The translations under genes were made by a program, and so were the position numbers. The notes under the pieces were generated by a model. It was not told the DNA's origin and made no database searches. It saw nothing but the letters and a program-made list of their open reading frames with translations. DNA of 64,000 nucleotides from positions 1 to 64,000 of the forward strand of contig CAXXYG010000006.1 of assembly GCA_963666575.2 (NCBI GenBank). The letters are read 5' to 3'. Shown piece by piece: positions 49,637 through 58,525 of this stretch (position 1 is its first letter; every line of letters starts with the position of its first letter). Source of the stretch: JABMQB01 sp963666575. GTDB lineage: Bacteria; Bacteroidota; Bacteroidia; Bacteroidales; Prolixibacteraceae.

Positions 49637-50725
49637 TTAGTAAAGATTTATGGCTACACTCTTGAACAGGATGTACACTATGGTGCCGGGGTGTAGATTC
49701 ATATTTTTACGCGACGCATCTGTTATCTCAACAATCATTTTTTCACCAGCATCGACCAGGCATAAAGTATGCCCGTCTTTATGAAAAACCTTTGTTATAG
49801 TCCCTTTTATCTGATTTCGAAGAGAAATTCCTTCAATACGAGACAAAGAAAGTGCAATGTCTTCTGGGCGGATTAATACTTTTACATCGTCGTTAATATT
49901 TTGCCCAGGGGCTAAAGACTGAAATAATGCCTGAATAGTAAATTCATTTTCAGCGCTTCGTAATAAAGCAATATCGCCCTCTTTATTAAAACCAAAAAGT
50001 TTTAGTTGAAATACATTGTATAATCCAGCACCCTGCAATAGTTCTAAATTCTTTTCAGAAACAATAATGTCTTGAAAATTCCCCATATCCCAAACGGTGC
50101 CATTATTCAGCAATAATAAAAAACTGGTTAGGCTCAGCAAATCGGGCAAATCATGGCTTACTACTATAATAGGTATCCTGAATTTACGATTCACGGCTAT
50201 TAAGTATGGGATGATACTTTTCCGAAGCCGAACATCAACAGCCGAAAATGGCTCATCCATTATTAATACCTGAGGAGAACTTAATAAAGCACGCCCAATA
50301 GCCACTCGTTGTTTTTCGCCACCTGAACATTCGTCAGGCTTTTTTTTCAAAATTGAATGAATCTCCAAAATCTCAACAACGCCCTCAAAGCTTAAATTTG
50401 ATAATCCATCATTCTTAAACCCATACATAAGGTTTTTTTCTATTGAAAGATGCGGAAACAGCTGATCATCTTGAAACACATAACCAATATGCCTATTCCG
50501 ACACGGAATGTTAATTGATTTTGTTTTATGAAAAATAAAGTCGCCGTTTAATTTAATATATCCGCTTGCAGGTTGAATTAATCCTGCAATAGCATTAAGC
50601 AACGTGGTTTTGCCATGGCCTGATGGGCCAAAAACACCTGTTATCCCTTCCGGAATATCGGCTTTCATTTTCATTTGAAAATTGCCGCGTTTTAATTCAA
50701 TATCAATTTTGAGGACAGGGCTCAC
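49637..50725 (-). CDS. modC: Molybdate ABC transporter ATP-binding protein
   Basis: 362 residues. Walker A GPSGHGKTT at 33-41, Q-loop FQDDQLFPHLS, signature SGGEKQRVAIGRAL at 134-147, Walker B LIMDEP at 154-159, SHD switch His. The C-terminal 70 residues (from about 290) form a TOBE/Mop-like domain, which binds oxyanions in ModC proteins. Energises import of molybdate for FeMo-cofactor. Two bases after modB; last gene of the nifV-to-modC unit. Confidence 0.93.
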   Translation of the reverse strand: MSPVLKIDIELKRGNFQMKMKADIPEGITGVFGPSGHGKTTLLNAIAGLIQPASGYIKLNGDFIFHKTKSINIPCRNRHIGYVFQDDQLFPHLSIEKNLMYGFKNDGLSNLSFEGVVEILEIHSILKKKPDECSGGEKQRVAIGRALLSSPQVLIMDEPFSAVDVRLRKSIIPYLIAVNRKFRIPIIVVSHDLPDLLSLTSFLLLLNNGTVWDMGNFQDIIVSEKNLELLQGAGLYNVFQLKLFGFNKEGDIALLRSAENEFTIQALFQSLAPGQNINDDVKVLIRPEDIALSLSRIEGISLRNQIKGTITKVFHKDGHTLCLVDAGEKMIVEITDASRKNMNLHPGTIVYILFKSVAINLY

Positions 50726-50727
50726 TT

Positions 50728-51426
50728 CTATGTTCGTTTTTTTAATACGCGTTTATTTAAATATTCAGCACCAATCATGGCTATTAACGAAATAAATACC
50801 GAAACAAGCACCAATCGTAATGTTGATGATTCCTGCCCGGGTATTTGCATGTATGAAAAAATAGCCAGCGGCAATGTTTGTGTTTCGCCCGATATATTGC
50901 CAGCAAATGTAATGGTTGCTCCAAATTCACCAAGGCTTCGGGCAAAAGCAAGAATAAAACCACTAATTACACCCGGCAAAGCCAAAGGCAATGTGATTGT
51001 AAAAAATACTTTTATGTTTGAAGCACCTAACGTGCGGGCAGCTTGTTCGTAATTACGGTCGACCATTTCGATTGATAAACGGATGGCGCGGGTTATTAAA
51101 GGAAAGGATACAACTATTGATGCCAAAACTGCGGCATAAAATGAAAATGCGATTTTTATACCAAAATAGTCAAAAATAAAATGGCCTAAAAATCCATTGG
51201 AACCAAAAATCAATAATAATATGTAACCGGTAGTTACAGGAGGTAATACCAGCGGTAAATGCAGAATTCCTTCGATAACTGACTTACCCCAAAAACTCTT
51301 ACGCGCCAAAAACCACCCAATATAAACAGCAAATGGCATGGCAATAAGAGTACAAAACAATGCCACTTTTAATGACAATTGAATGGCTGTCAGCTCTTCG
51401 GGTGTAAATTTTAATAATTCGACCAT
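50728..51426 (-). CDS. modB: Molybdate ABC transporter permease
   Basis: 232 residues with five or six membrane segments. The EAA loop is EQAARTLGASNIKVFFTITLPLALPG, which contacts ModC, and LARSLGEFGATITFAGN is typical of ModB/CysT-type permeases. Six bases after modA. Confidence 0.93.
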   Translation of the reverse strand: MVELLKFTPEELTAIQLSLKVALFCTLIAMPFAVYIGWFLARKSFWGKSVIEGILHLPLVLPPVTTGYILLLIFGSNGFLGHFIFDYFGIKIAFSFYAAVLASIVVSFPLITRAIRLSIEMVDRNYEQAARTLGASNIKVFFTITLPLALPGVISGFILAFARSLGEFGATITFAGNISGETQTLPLAIFSYMQIPGQESSTLRLVLVSVFISLIAMIGAEYLNKRVLKKRT

Positions 51427-51432
51427 GGTTAT

Positions 51433-52191
51433 TTAAAACAAAAAACCGTATTCTTCCCAAATTATTTTTGACTTTTCGGAATTCAAATATCTAAAAAAAG
51501 AAGTTGTTTCCCGATCTTTTAGCCCTTTTAATATAGCTGCATAATAAAATATTGCCCGATGGCTTTCGTTTGGGATTTCGCCAATAATCTTCACTTTTTT
51601 CGATTTTAACGCATCAGTTTTATAAACAATACCCAATTCAACCTCGCCTAACTCAACAACCATTAGGGCCGAACGTACATCTTTAGCAGGCAAAATGCGG
51701 TTCTGAATATTTTTCCAACATCCAAAATATTCGAGCGCTTGTTTCGAATAACTCCCTGCAGGAACATAATCAGGATCGCCAATTGACAATCGCCCTTTAA
51801 ATTCAGAACTCAAATCAAATCCCTTACCTATTATTATAGTATCTCTTTTATTTTCGATAGGAGCAATCAAAACCAGGGAATTCCCAGCAACTTTTGTTTC
51901 TGTATCTTTTTCAGTTTTCTCAAGCAGGCTAATATAATCAAGCCATCTTTTATTTGCAGAGATAAAAACACCAGGCTCGGCTCCTTGTTCAATTTGCCGG
52001 GCTAAAGTGCCTGATGAAGCTATGTTCAATTTTATGATAGTTGAAGATTCTTTTTCATAAGCAGCTTTTATGTCCATCATAACATCAGTGAGGCTAGCGG
52101 CACAAAATACAACTACTTGTTTTTGTTTTGTTTTCGAAGGATGGCACGAAACAAAAACAGTTAATAATACTATAAAAAAAGCCCTTTTCAT
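51433..52191 (-). CDS. modA: Molybdate-binding lipoprotein
   Basis: 252 residues. Lipobox FVSC (Cys16), so anchored in a membrane instead of soluble as in E. coli. The VVFCAASLTDVM segment and the SGTLARQIEQGAEPGVFISA block are the oxyanion-binding loops of ModA. Binds molybdate or tungstate. Four bases downstream of the HEPN-like gene. Its place next to nif genes implies a role in supplying Mo for nitrogenase. Confidence 0.92.
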   Translation of the reverse strand: MKRAFFIVLLTVFVSCHPSKTKQKQVVVFCAASLTDVMMDIKAAYEKESSTIIKLNIASSGTLARQIEQGAEPGVFISANKRWLDYISLLEKTEKDTETKVAGNSLVLIAPIENKRDTIIIGKGFDLSSEFKGRLSIGDPDYVPAGSYSKQALEYFGCWKNIQNRILPAKDVRSALMVVELGEVELGIVYKTDALKSKKVKIIGEIPNESHRAIFYYAAILKGLKDRETTSFFRYLNSEKSKIIWEEYGFLF

Positions 52192-52195
52192 TCCT

Positions 52196-52588
52196 TTAAT
52201 TAGTTTCCTGAATCAAAAATAGTTCATTTTCGGCCCAATCCTTTAATTGATTCATAAAAGAACACATTTTATGCAAATCTTCGTTTGTTGGTTCAATATT
52301 CTCCATCACTTCCAACGAACAAAAATTCATATAACGGTTTACCAACCGCGAATCAATAAAAAAAGATTCAGGAACATTGTGCGATTTTTTTAGCTCTCTT
52401 AGCATACTGCCAATTCCTGAATGCTGGGGCAACATTAAATCTTTCACTAATAAACTAGTTAAAAAATTTTCTAAAGCGAGGCTTATTAAATTATAAATAA
52501 CCGTATTCCCTAACCGTTTTGTTGTCATCGCCCCATTGGCAGCTTTCCAATAACTAAGTGCCTCGTTTTGATATTTTTCCCAATCCAT
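52196..52588 (-). CDS. HEPN-like helical protein in nif-mod operon, unknown function
   Basis: 130 residues from ATG 52588 (MDWEKYQNEALSYW); a start at 52618 would add ten residues (MSTTSKLICI). Mostly helical. SYWKAANGAM, NLISLALENFLTSLLV and a conserved-looking S/N pattern resemble HEPN or four-helix proteins that pair with nucleotidyltransferases or RNases, but the RxxxxH nuclease motif of active HEPN RNases is not seen. It lies between nifV and modA with a four-base gap to modA, so it is almost certainly expressed with nitrogen-fixation genes. Function unknown. Confidence 0.6.
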   Translation of the reverse strand: MDWEKYQNEALSYWKAANGAMTTKRLGNTVIYNLISLALENFLTSLLVKDLMLPQHSGIGSMLRELKKSHNVPESFFIDSRLVNRYMNFCSLEVMENIEPTNEDLHKMCSFMNQLKDWAENELFLIQETN

Positions 52589-52646
52589 AATGCAAATTAA
52601 TTTTGATGTTGTACTCATTTATTACAATCGCCAAGTTTCAGTCCCT

Positions 52647-53765
52647 TTAAATACCTCCCGTATCAACCAAGCCGATAAGTTCAGTAATACTTAAATTTCT
52701 TTTTTCTTTAAGGGCTAATTCCTTCACCGATTGAAGAATCCTATTCACCTCTTTTTTAGCCAAAAAAATATTTTTTTGCTGAAGAAGATGATTGACTAAA
52801 CCCGACCCCGAATGCCGCCCGACTACCATTTCTGTTTTTGCGCCTATATCTTCAGGGATAAATGGTTGATACGACAATTTAGAAGATTTTAAGCTTCGGC
52901 AATGGATGCCCGATTCGTGAGTAAAAACCATTTCGCCACAAATGGGTTTAGAGGAGTGCAGTTTTCGTTGTGACACTTTTTCAACATATTTTGAAAGGCT
53001 GTATAAAAGTAATCCATCTAAATCGAACGAAGAACCATACGAATATTTTAATGCAAAAAGGACTTCCTCAAGAGCCCCATTTCCTGCCCGTTCACCCAAG
53101 CCATTTACCGTCAGGCTGATACTCTGAACCCCTGATTTCAGAGCTGTTAAATGATTTGCCGTTGCCATTCCCAGGTCATTGTGCCCATGAAATTCAAAAT
53201 CGGTCGTAGGGAAACGTTCTGTTAAATCGGTAAATAATTGTGACACAGAATTTGGGTTCAATATACCAACAGTATCAGCAATCCTTATCCTTTTGGCGCC
53301 ATAAAATCCTGATGCACTAATATATTCTTCCAAAAAAGAATAATCAGTACGCGAGGCATCCTGAGCTCCCACAGCAACAAATTCAAAATTATCGGTAGCA
53401 AACTGCATAATACCGGGCAGCGAATCCAAAACCCATTTTTTGTTTTTCCCGATGGCAGCTAATTGAATATCGGAAACAGGGAATGAAAGATTTATTCGAG
53501 TGGCGCCGCAATTTATAGCGGCTTTCAGGTCATCAATATTTGCCCTGGCCCAGCAGGTTGATTTAAATCTAAATCCCTGATTTAACAAACACCGGATATT
53601 TTCCTGCTCTGATTTACCCATTGCCGGAGTGCCAACCTCCAATTCAGGTATGTTTAATTCATCGAGCTTTTGGGCAATTTTAATTTTTTCATCCAGCGAA
53701 AAAACAACTCCAGGGGCTTGTTCGCCATCCCTTAATGTCGAATCAATAATGTATGGTGCCTTCAT
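52647..53765 (-). CDS. nifV: Homocitrate synthase
   Basis: 372 residues from ATG 53765 (MKAPYIIDSTLRDGEQAPG); four residues more are possible upstream. The DRE-TIM signature STLRDGEQAPGVVFS (Arg12, Asp13, Glu15) and the FHGHNDLG metal site (HxH) are present, as is GLGERAGNGALEEV. Condenses acetyl-CoA with 2-oxoglutarate to homocitrate, the organic ligand of FeMo-cofactor. Isopropylmalate synthase is the close relative; the nif context and length favour NifV. Confidence 0.92.
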   Translation of the reverse strand: MKAPYIIDSTLRDGEQAPGVVFSLDEKIKIAQKLDELNIPELEVGTPAMGKSEQENIRCLLNQGFRFKSTCWARANIDDLKAAINCGATRINLSFPVSDIQLAAIGKNKKWVLDSLPGIMQFATDNFEFVAVGAQDASRTDYSFLEEYISASGFYGAKRIRIADTVGILNPNSVSQLFTDLTERFPTTDFEFHGHNDLGMATANHLTALKSGVQSISLTVNGLGERAGNGALEEVLFALKYSYGSSFDLDGLLLYSLSKYVEKVSQRKLHSSKPICGEMVFTHESGIHCRSLKSSKLSYQPFIPEDIGAKTEMVVGRHSGSGLVNHLLQQKNIFLAKKEVNRILQSVKELALKEKRNLSITELIGLVDTGGI

Positions 53766-53908
53766 AAAAATATACATTTAAAGTTTAAAGCCTGTACCCC
53801 GATTTTATTGTTTAAACCAGGATCGTTTTAAATTGAAAAAAGAAGAGGAGAATTCGTCAAAAAACTCAATCAAAAAGTCCGCACTACTAAATGTACTTTA
53901 TCAATTGT

Positions 53909-54214
53909 TTATTCACTTATTAAAAATTCCTTAACAGCCTCCCCCTCTTCTAATGCATCTAATATTTCATCGATTTTTTCTTCGTTAATTCCACCGTACC
54001 AAAAATTATTTGGGTGTATAACCATTACCGGGCCCTGCGAACAAACATTGAGGCAGGCAGTAGACGAAACGGCAACATCTAGTCCGCGGTCGTTGCATTC
54101 TTCCATAATATATGGTATAAAATCGGCTGCTCCGTTTTTGTTACAGAAACCCTTGGCGTCGCCGGCAACCCGGTATGAGTTACACACTAAAATATGGTAA
54201 TTTGGTTTTTTCAT
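53909..54214 (-). CDS. Nif-associated 2Fe-2S ferredoxin (thioredoxin-like)
   Basis: 101 residues. Cys11-x12-Cys24 and Cys54-x3-Cys58 are spaced as in thioredoxin-like 2Fe-2S ferredoxins (Shethna-type). A VCSQGPVMVIHPNNFWYGGI block is typical. It may deliver electrons to nitrogenase or protect it from oxygen damage; which is not shown. 97 bases after nifB and 143 before nifV. Confidence 0.85.
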   Translation of the reverse strand: MKKPNYHILVCNSYRVAGDAKGFCNKNGAADFIPYIMEECNDRGLDVAVSSTACLNVCSQGPVMVIHPNNFWYGGINEEKIDEILDALEEGEAVKEFLISE

Positions 54215-54311
54215 AATATCGTGTTTTAATTATCCATTTAAATTTATTCTTCTGTTTTATGTTTAATTATCATGAACCACAACAGGCACGTTAGGAAATA
54301 TAGGTTTTGAA

Positions 54312-55571
54312 CTATCCGCAACCGGTTCCTTGTCCTGAGCATTCTGAACCACAATTAAAAACATCGGCTTTTTTTAGTGTTTTTAATTCTTTGCCTTTAT
54401 AAACGGCATCTAATCCTTCGTCAATAAGCCCTGCCATTTCCATAATTTTTATTCCCGACCTCCCAATGATAGAAGAGGGAGAAGGGCCAATTCCTCCCAC
54501 AAGCAAAGCGCGGCAATCGTCAAGACTATTTGCCAATAATTTCCACCGGTTATTCCCTCCTCCGGGAATAGGCGTTGCCCGCTGTTCAACCAGTTTGTAA
54601 CCGTTAGGTGTTTCCTTAAAAATGTACAATTGTTGGGCCTCGCCTAAATGCTGATTCACTAATAATCCTTCGTAACTTGAAACGGCTACATATGGTTTCG
54701 ATTCATCCAGACTTACCGATAAATTTGAAACTTCGGAAAGGATTCGTTTAGCTTCGGGGTCGTCCTGCCCCAGTAAACCCACTGCATCGGCACGGCAGCG
54801 CGTGCAATGTGTCATTGGAGGCAGGTGTTTTTCAACTTCCTTCCGAAGTTCTTTCATAAATTTGGAGGTTGGTTCTTCCACATTTTCAAAAGGGGTGCCT
54901 TCGACCGGATAAAGCGGAATGGTATTCATAATATCAGCGCCTAATTCTTTTACTTCTTTGGCAATTTCAGAAATCAACGTATCATTTATTCCAGGTACTA
55001 CTATCGTATTTATTTTAACGATAAAACCTTTGCGTTTTAAAACCCGGATGGCTTCCAACTGATTTTTTAATAGAATAGAAACGGCTTGTTTCCCAAAATA
55101 TCCACGTTTTTCGAAACGTACCCATTTATATATTTTTGAAAGTGTTTCTTCATTTGTTCCATTAAAAGTGATAGTAACATGGCTCACTTCCAGTTCTTTT
55201 AATTCTTCGATGTATGGCAAAATATTTAATCCATTGGAAGAAAGGCATAAAACCATTTCGGGAAATTGTTTCCTGATTAACCGTAAAGTTGACATAGTTT
55301 GAACAGGATTGGCAAACGGATCGCCGGGGCCTGCAATTCCCACCACCGACAGATGCGGCATTTTTTCTTTCAGCCTGATTAAATACGTTAGCGCCTGTTC
55401 GGGCGATAATACTTCGCTGGTTACTCCAGGGCGGCTTTCGTTTACACAATCGAAACCACGCTTGCAATAGTTACACTGAATATTACACAACGGTGCCACC
55501 GGGAGATGTACCCTGGCATATTGCCCTTTGGCTTCTTTATTAAAACATGGATGTGTTTTTAGGTCTATCAT
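54312..55571 (-). CDS. nifB: FeMo-cofactor biosynthesis radical SAM protein NifB
   Basis: 419 residues. Radical SAM CNIQCNYC with Cys29, Cys33, Cys36; GIAGPGDPFANP and TRCRADAVGLLG, conserved in NifB. The last 120 residues (from about 297) form a NifX/NafY-like domain (VNQHLGEAQQLYIF), so this is the two-domain form. The tail FNCGSECSGQGTGCG carries three Cys and may bind metal. Joins two 4Fe-4S clusters with a carbide to make NifB-co. A 153-base gap with repeats separates it from nifN. Confidence 0.95.
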   Translation of the reverse strand: MIDLKTHPCFNKEAKGQYARVHLPVAPLCNIQCNYCKRGFDCVNESRPGVTSEVLSPEQALTYLIRLKEKMPHLSVVGIAGPGDPFANPVQTMSTLRLIRKQFPEMVLCLSSNGLNILPYIEELKELEVSHVTITFNGTNEETLSKIYKWVRFEKRGYFGKQAVSILLKNQLEAIRVLKRKGFIVKINTIVVPGINDTLISEIAKEVKELGADIMNTIPLYPVEGTPFENVEEPTSKFMKELRKEVEKHLPPMTHCTRCRADAVGLLGQDDPEAKRILSEVSNLSVSLDESKPYVAVSSYEGLLVNQHLGEAQQLYIFKETPNGYKLVEQRATPIPGGGNNRWKLLANSLDDCRALLVGGIGPSPSSIIGRSGIKIMEMAGLIDEGLDAVYKGKELKTLKKADVFNCGSECSGQGTGCG

Positions 55572-55587
55572 ATCTTTTGTTTTTAGA

Positions 55588-55723
55588 TGTGAGTTATGAG
55601 TAGTGAGTAGTGAGAAAAAACAGTTTTAGAGCTTCATTTTTACAATCTGTCAACTAAATCAGACGGCAAAGGATAACTTTTTACTCTTTACTCATGACTT
55701 ACTACTCACAGCTTACTACTCAT
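55588..55723. repeat. Inverted tandem-repeat element between nifN and nifB
   Basis: Left block 55588-55614 has TGAGTAG-like heptads (GAGTTAT, GAGTAGT, GAGTAGT, GAG) followed by AAAAAA. Right block 55678-55723 has TTTTTACTC, then ACTCATG, ACTTACT, ACTCACAG, CTTACTACTCAT, reverse-complementary in style to the left block. The centre is unique sequence. It sits inside the nif gene series and could form a hairpin in the mRNA. Confidence 0.55.
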
Positions 55724-55724
55724 T

Positions 55725-57131
55725 TTACATATACTTATAGCCCACTTCCGAGTTGTCTTGTTTATATTCGATCAGGGCATTTACAATTTTGTCGAAAAGT
55801 TCTTGCGTTCCTTCGTATCCAATATGTTTAATTCGTTGTCCCCCAATTCGGTCATGTACCGGAAATCCAACCCTGACAATGGGAATTTTTAACTCGCGGG
55901 CAATGTAATACCCTTTGCTGTGCCCTATCAGAATGTCAGGTTTGTTATTGAGGCACCATTCTCGGATGCGTTCAAAATCAAACCCTTCACGTACTTCAAC
56001 GTTATCTTTATTTTCGGGACACTGTTTAAAAATTTCATTTTTAAGCATCCCACTTTCTCCTCCCGAGGCAGCCAAACCAATTTTAATTCCTATTTCATCG
56101 AGGAAAGCACACATTGCAACCACAAAATCTTCTTCGCCGTATACCACTGCTTTTTTTCCAAAAGCATATTTATGGGCATCGACATATGAATCGACCAGCC
56201 TCCCTCGCTGTTTTTTATATTTTTCAGGTGTTTCTTTTCCCGATATTTTTTCCAATTCTTCAAAAAAACGGTCGGTATTGATAATACCGATAGGAAGAGG
56301 AAGGTTAATAAGCGGCACATCCATTTCTTTTTGAAGGTATTGAGCGCCAGTATTCGATAGGTTTTTGTTTTTCACCCGGCCAACCAAATTTCCTTTATTC
56401 TGTATTGTTCCAAATTCAATTGAAACTTTTGCCGAGCCACTTTTTTCTATTTCTGAAATGGAAGTCCCTCCTTCAGGAATACGTTTGTATGTTTTCCAGA
56501 TGGGATTGTCCAATGTTTCGGAATAATCAGGCAGGACAATCACTTCAATGCCAAACTCGGTTATAATTTCTTTCAAAAACCGGATATCTTCAGTTGAAAT
56601 AAATCCTGGAAAAAGGTTAATATGGTTTTGAGTTTTACCTGATTTGGCAAATTTCCGGACAACAGATGAAACCGCTTCATGAAATCCATCGATATGAGTT
56701 CCCTGATAACTAGGCGTTGACGCCAAAACAAAATCGGTGGATATTTCAGGATTATCATTCAAATAATGGTAAAGAAATACACTTACATCATCGCCAATAG
56801 TTTCGCTTAAGCAGGTCGATGCCACACCTATTATTTTTGGTTTATATTGATGAATTATATTTTCGACGGCTAACCTGAAATTTTCATCGCCTCCAAAAAC
56901 GGTAGCTTCTTCGGTAAAATTTGATGAAGCAATATCGATGGGTTCTTTGTAATGACTGATTAAATAACGTCGAATGTATGTGGCGCAGCCCTGCGAACCA
57001 TGGATTAGCGGCACACATCCTTCAAATCCTTTAAAGGCAATACTTGCGCCCAATGGCGAACACAATTTACACGCATTTTGTGTTGCCTTGTAATTCTCCG
57101 TTTTTTTTATTTTAGAAGTGATTTCGAACAT
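55725..57131 (-). CDS. nifN: FeMo-cofactor scaffold subunit NifN
   Basis: 468 residues. Nitrogenase-fold protein related to NifK: NACKLCSPLGA (Cys21 and Cys24), GSQGCATY, and ASTCLSETIGDDV hold the cluster-binding Cys positions. With NifE it forms the NifEN scaffold on which NifB-co matures to FeMo-co. Not fused to nifB, in contrast to some clostridia. Six bases after nifE. Confidence 0.92.
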   Translation of the reverse strand: MFEITSKIKKTENYKATQNACKLCSPLGASIAFKGFEGCVPLIHGSQGCATYIRRYLISHYKEPIDIASSNFTEEATVFGGDENFRLAVENIIHQYKPKIIGVASTCLSETIGDDVSVFLYHYLNDNPEISTDFVLASTPSYQGTHIDGFHEAVSSVVRKFAKSGKTQNHINLFPGFISTEDIRFLKEIITEFGIEVIVLPDYSETLDNPIWKTYKRIPEGGTSISEIEKSGSAKVSIEFGTIQNKGNLVGRVKNKNLSNTGAQYLQKEMDVPLINLPLPIGIINTDRFFEELEKISGKETPEKYKKQRGRLVDSYVDAHKYAFGKKAVVYGEEDFVVAMCAFLDEIGIKIGLAASGGESGMLKNEIFKQCPENKDNVEVREGFDFERIREWCLNNKPDILIGHSKGYYIARELKIPIVRVGFPVHDRIGGQRIKHIGYEGTQELFDKIVNALIEYKQDNSEVGYKYM

Positions 57132-57137
57132 GATTTT

Positions 57138-58466
57138 TTATTTTACAAATTTCCAAACAGGGCTTGTTACTGAAGCAAAAACTTCCTGCGCAAAATTGAG
57201 CATCCCCACATAACCTGCCAGCGCTTCCTTTCGTTCATGATTATGGTCGCAAAATCCGAGTCCCAGTTTATGGGCGATGGGCCTTTCTTTCACACCTCCA
57301 ATAAAAAGGTTAGCACCGGTAAGTTTTACAAATTCGGATAATTCATTTGGGTTTGAATCATCAACAATAATGGTCCCGTCGTCGCACAACTCTTTTAACA
57401 ATTTATAATCTTCAGCATTACCGGTTTGTGAACCAACAACTACTGTTTTCATTCCCAATAACCGAAGAGCTTTTACCAATGAAATAGCTTTAAAAGCACC
57501 ACCAACATAAATAGCAGCTTTTTTCCCTTCCAGTTTTTCACGGTAAGGTTTAAGCGCCGGCAATAATCGAGATATTTCAGAAGTAACCAGCTCTCTGGCA
57601 TTTTTCATCATTTCGTCATCTTTAAAATATTTGGCTACTTCGTACAAAGCATCCGACATATCTTCAATTCCGAAATACGAAACTTTCATAAATGGAATGT
57701 TGTACTTCTCTTTCATCTCTTTAGCCAGGTACATCATCGATCCCGAACACTGAACCACATTTAAAGAGGCTTTGTGTGCCCGCCTGATTTGATCAATCCG
57801 CCCATCGCCGGTCATACACGAAATAATTTCGACGCCCAGTTTTTTATAATATTCAGCCAAAATCCAGAGTTCACCTGCCAGGTTAAAATCGCCCATAATA
57901 TTGATGGAATACGTTGAAGGTTTGTAAGAATGGTTTGTCCCTACCAATTTTGAAAGCGCTCCACAGGCAATTTTATATCCGTCTTTTTTGGTACCGTTAA
58001 ATCCTTCCGACATCACCGGAATAACATCGATTTCATTTTCGCGCGACACCTGACGGCAGATTGCTTCCACATCGTCGCCAATTACGCCCACAATACAAGT
58101 AGCATACACAAAAGCAGCCGCCGGTTTGTATTTTTTTATCAATTCGGAAAGTGCCAGGTATAACTTTTTTTCACCTCCAAAAACAACATCCTTCTCCCTT
58201 AAATCGGTAGTAAAACTCAACCGGTGTATTTGGGGCCCGGATGAAAGTGCTCCCCTAATATCCCAGGTATACGATGCACAACCTACTGGCCCGTGGATTA
58301 TATGTAACGCATCGGCTATGGGATATAGCACCACCCTGGAACCACAAAATACACAAGCTCTCTGACTAACTGAACCGGCAAGGCTTTTTTTCTCGCAGGC
58401 TATTTCAGCTTCATCGATCCCCTTTGTAATAATTTGAGTTTCCCTATTTTTCAGATGTAAGTTCAT
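57138..58466 (-). CDS. nifE: FeMo-cofactor scaffold subunit NifE
   Basis: 442 residues. CVFCGSRVVLYPIADALHII, GPVGCASYTWD and YATCIVGVIGDDV are the three cluster-Cys regions shared with NifD; VQCSGSMMYLAKEM replaces the FeMo-co ligand region, and the NifD His ligand block near the end reads FIGGVKERP, as in NifE. Partner of NifN. 59 bases after nifK. Confidence 0.93.
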   Translation of the reverse strand: MNLHLKNRETQIITKGIDEAEIACEKKSLAGSVSQRACVFCGSRVVLYPIADALHIIHGPVGCASYTWDIRGALSSGPQIHRLSFTTDLREKDVVFGGEKKLYLALSELIKKYKPAAAFVYATCIVGVIGDDVEAICRQVSRENEIDVIPVMSEGFNGTKKDGYKIACGALSKLVGTNHSYKPSTYSINIMGDFNLAGELWILAEYYKKLGVEIISCMTGDGRIDQIRRAHKASLNVVQCSGSMMYLAKEMKEKYNIPFMKVSYFGIEDMSDALYEVAKYFKDDEMMKNARELVTSEISRLLPALKPYREKLEGKKAAIYVGGAFKAISLVKALRLLGMKTVVVGSQTGNAEDYKLLKELCDDGTIIVDDSNPNELSEFVKLTGANLFIGGVKERPIAHKLGLGFCDHNHERKEALAGYVGMLNFAQEVFASVTSPVWKFVK

Positions 58467-58525
58467 TAGCGAGGTATAATAGTCCCATCAGGTGTTAAAA
58501 ACCTGATAGGATTTATCAAAAAATA

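Noticed and set aside
55588..55723. CRISPR-like array between nifN and nifB
   Set aside because: Units are only about seven bases with no spacers of constant length, and no cas genes are present.
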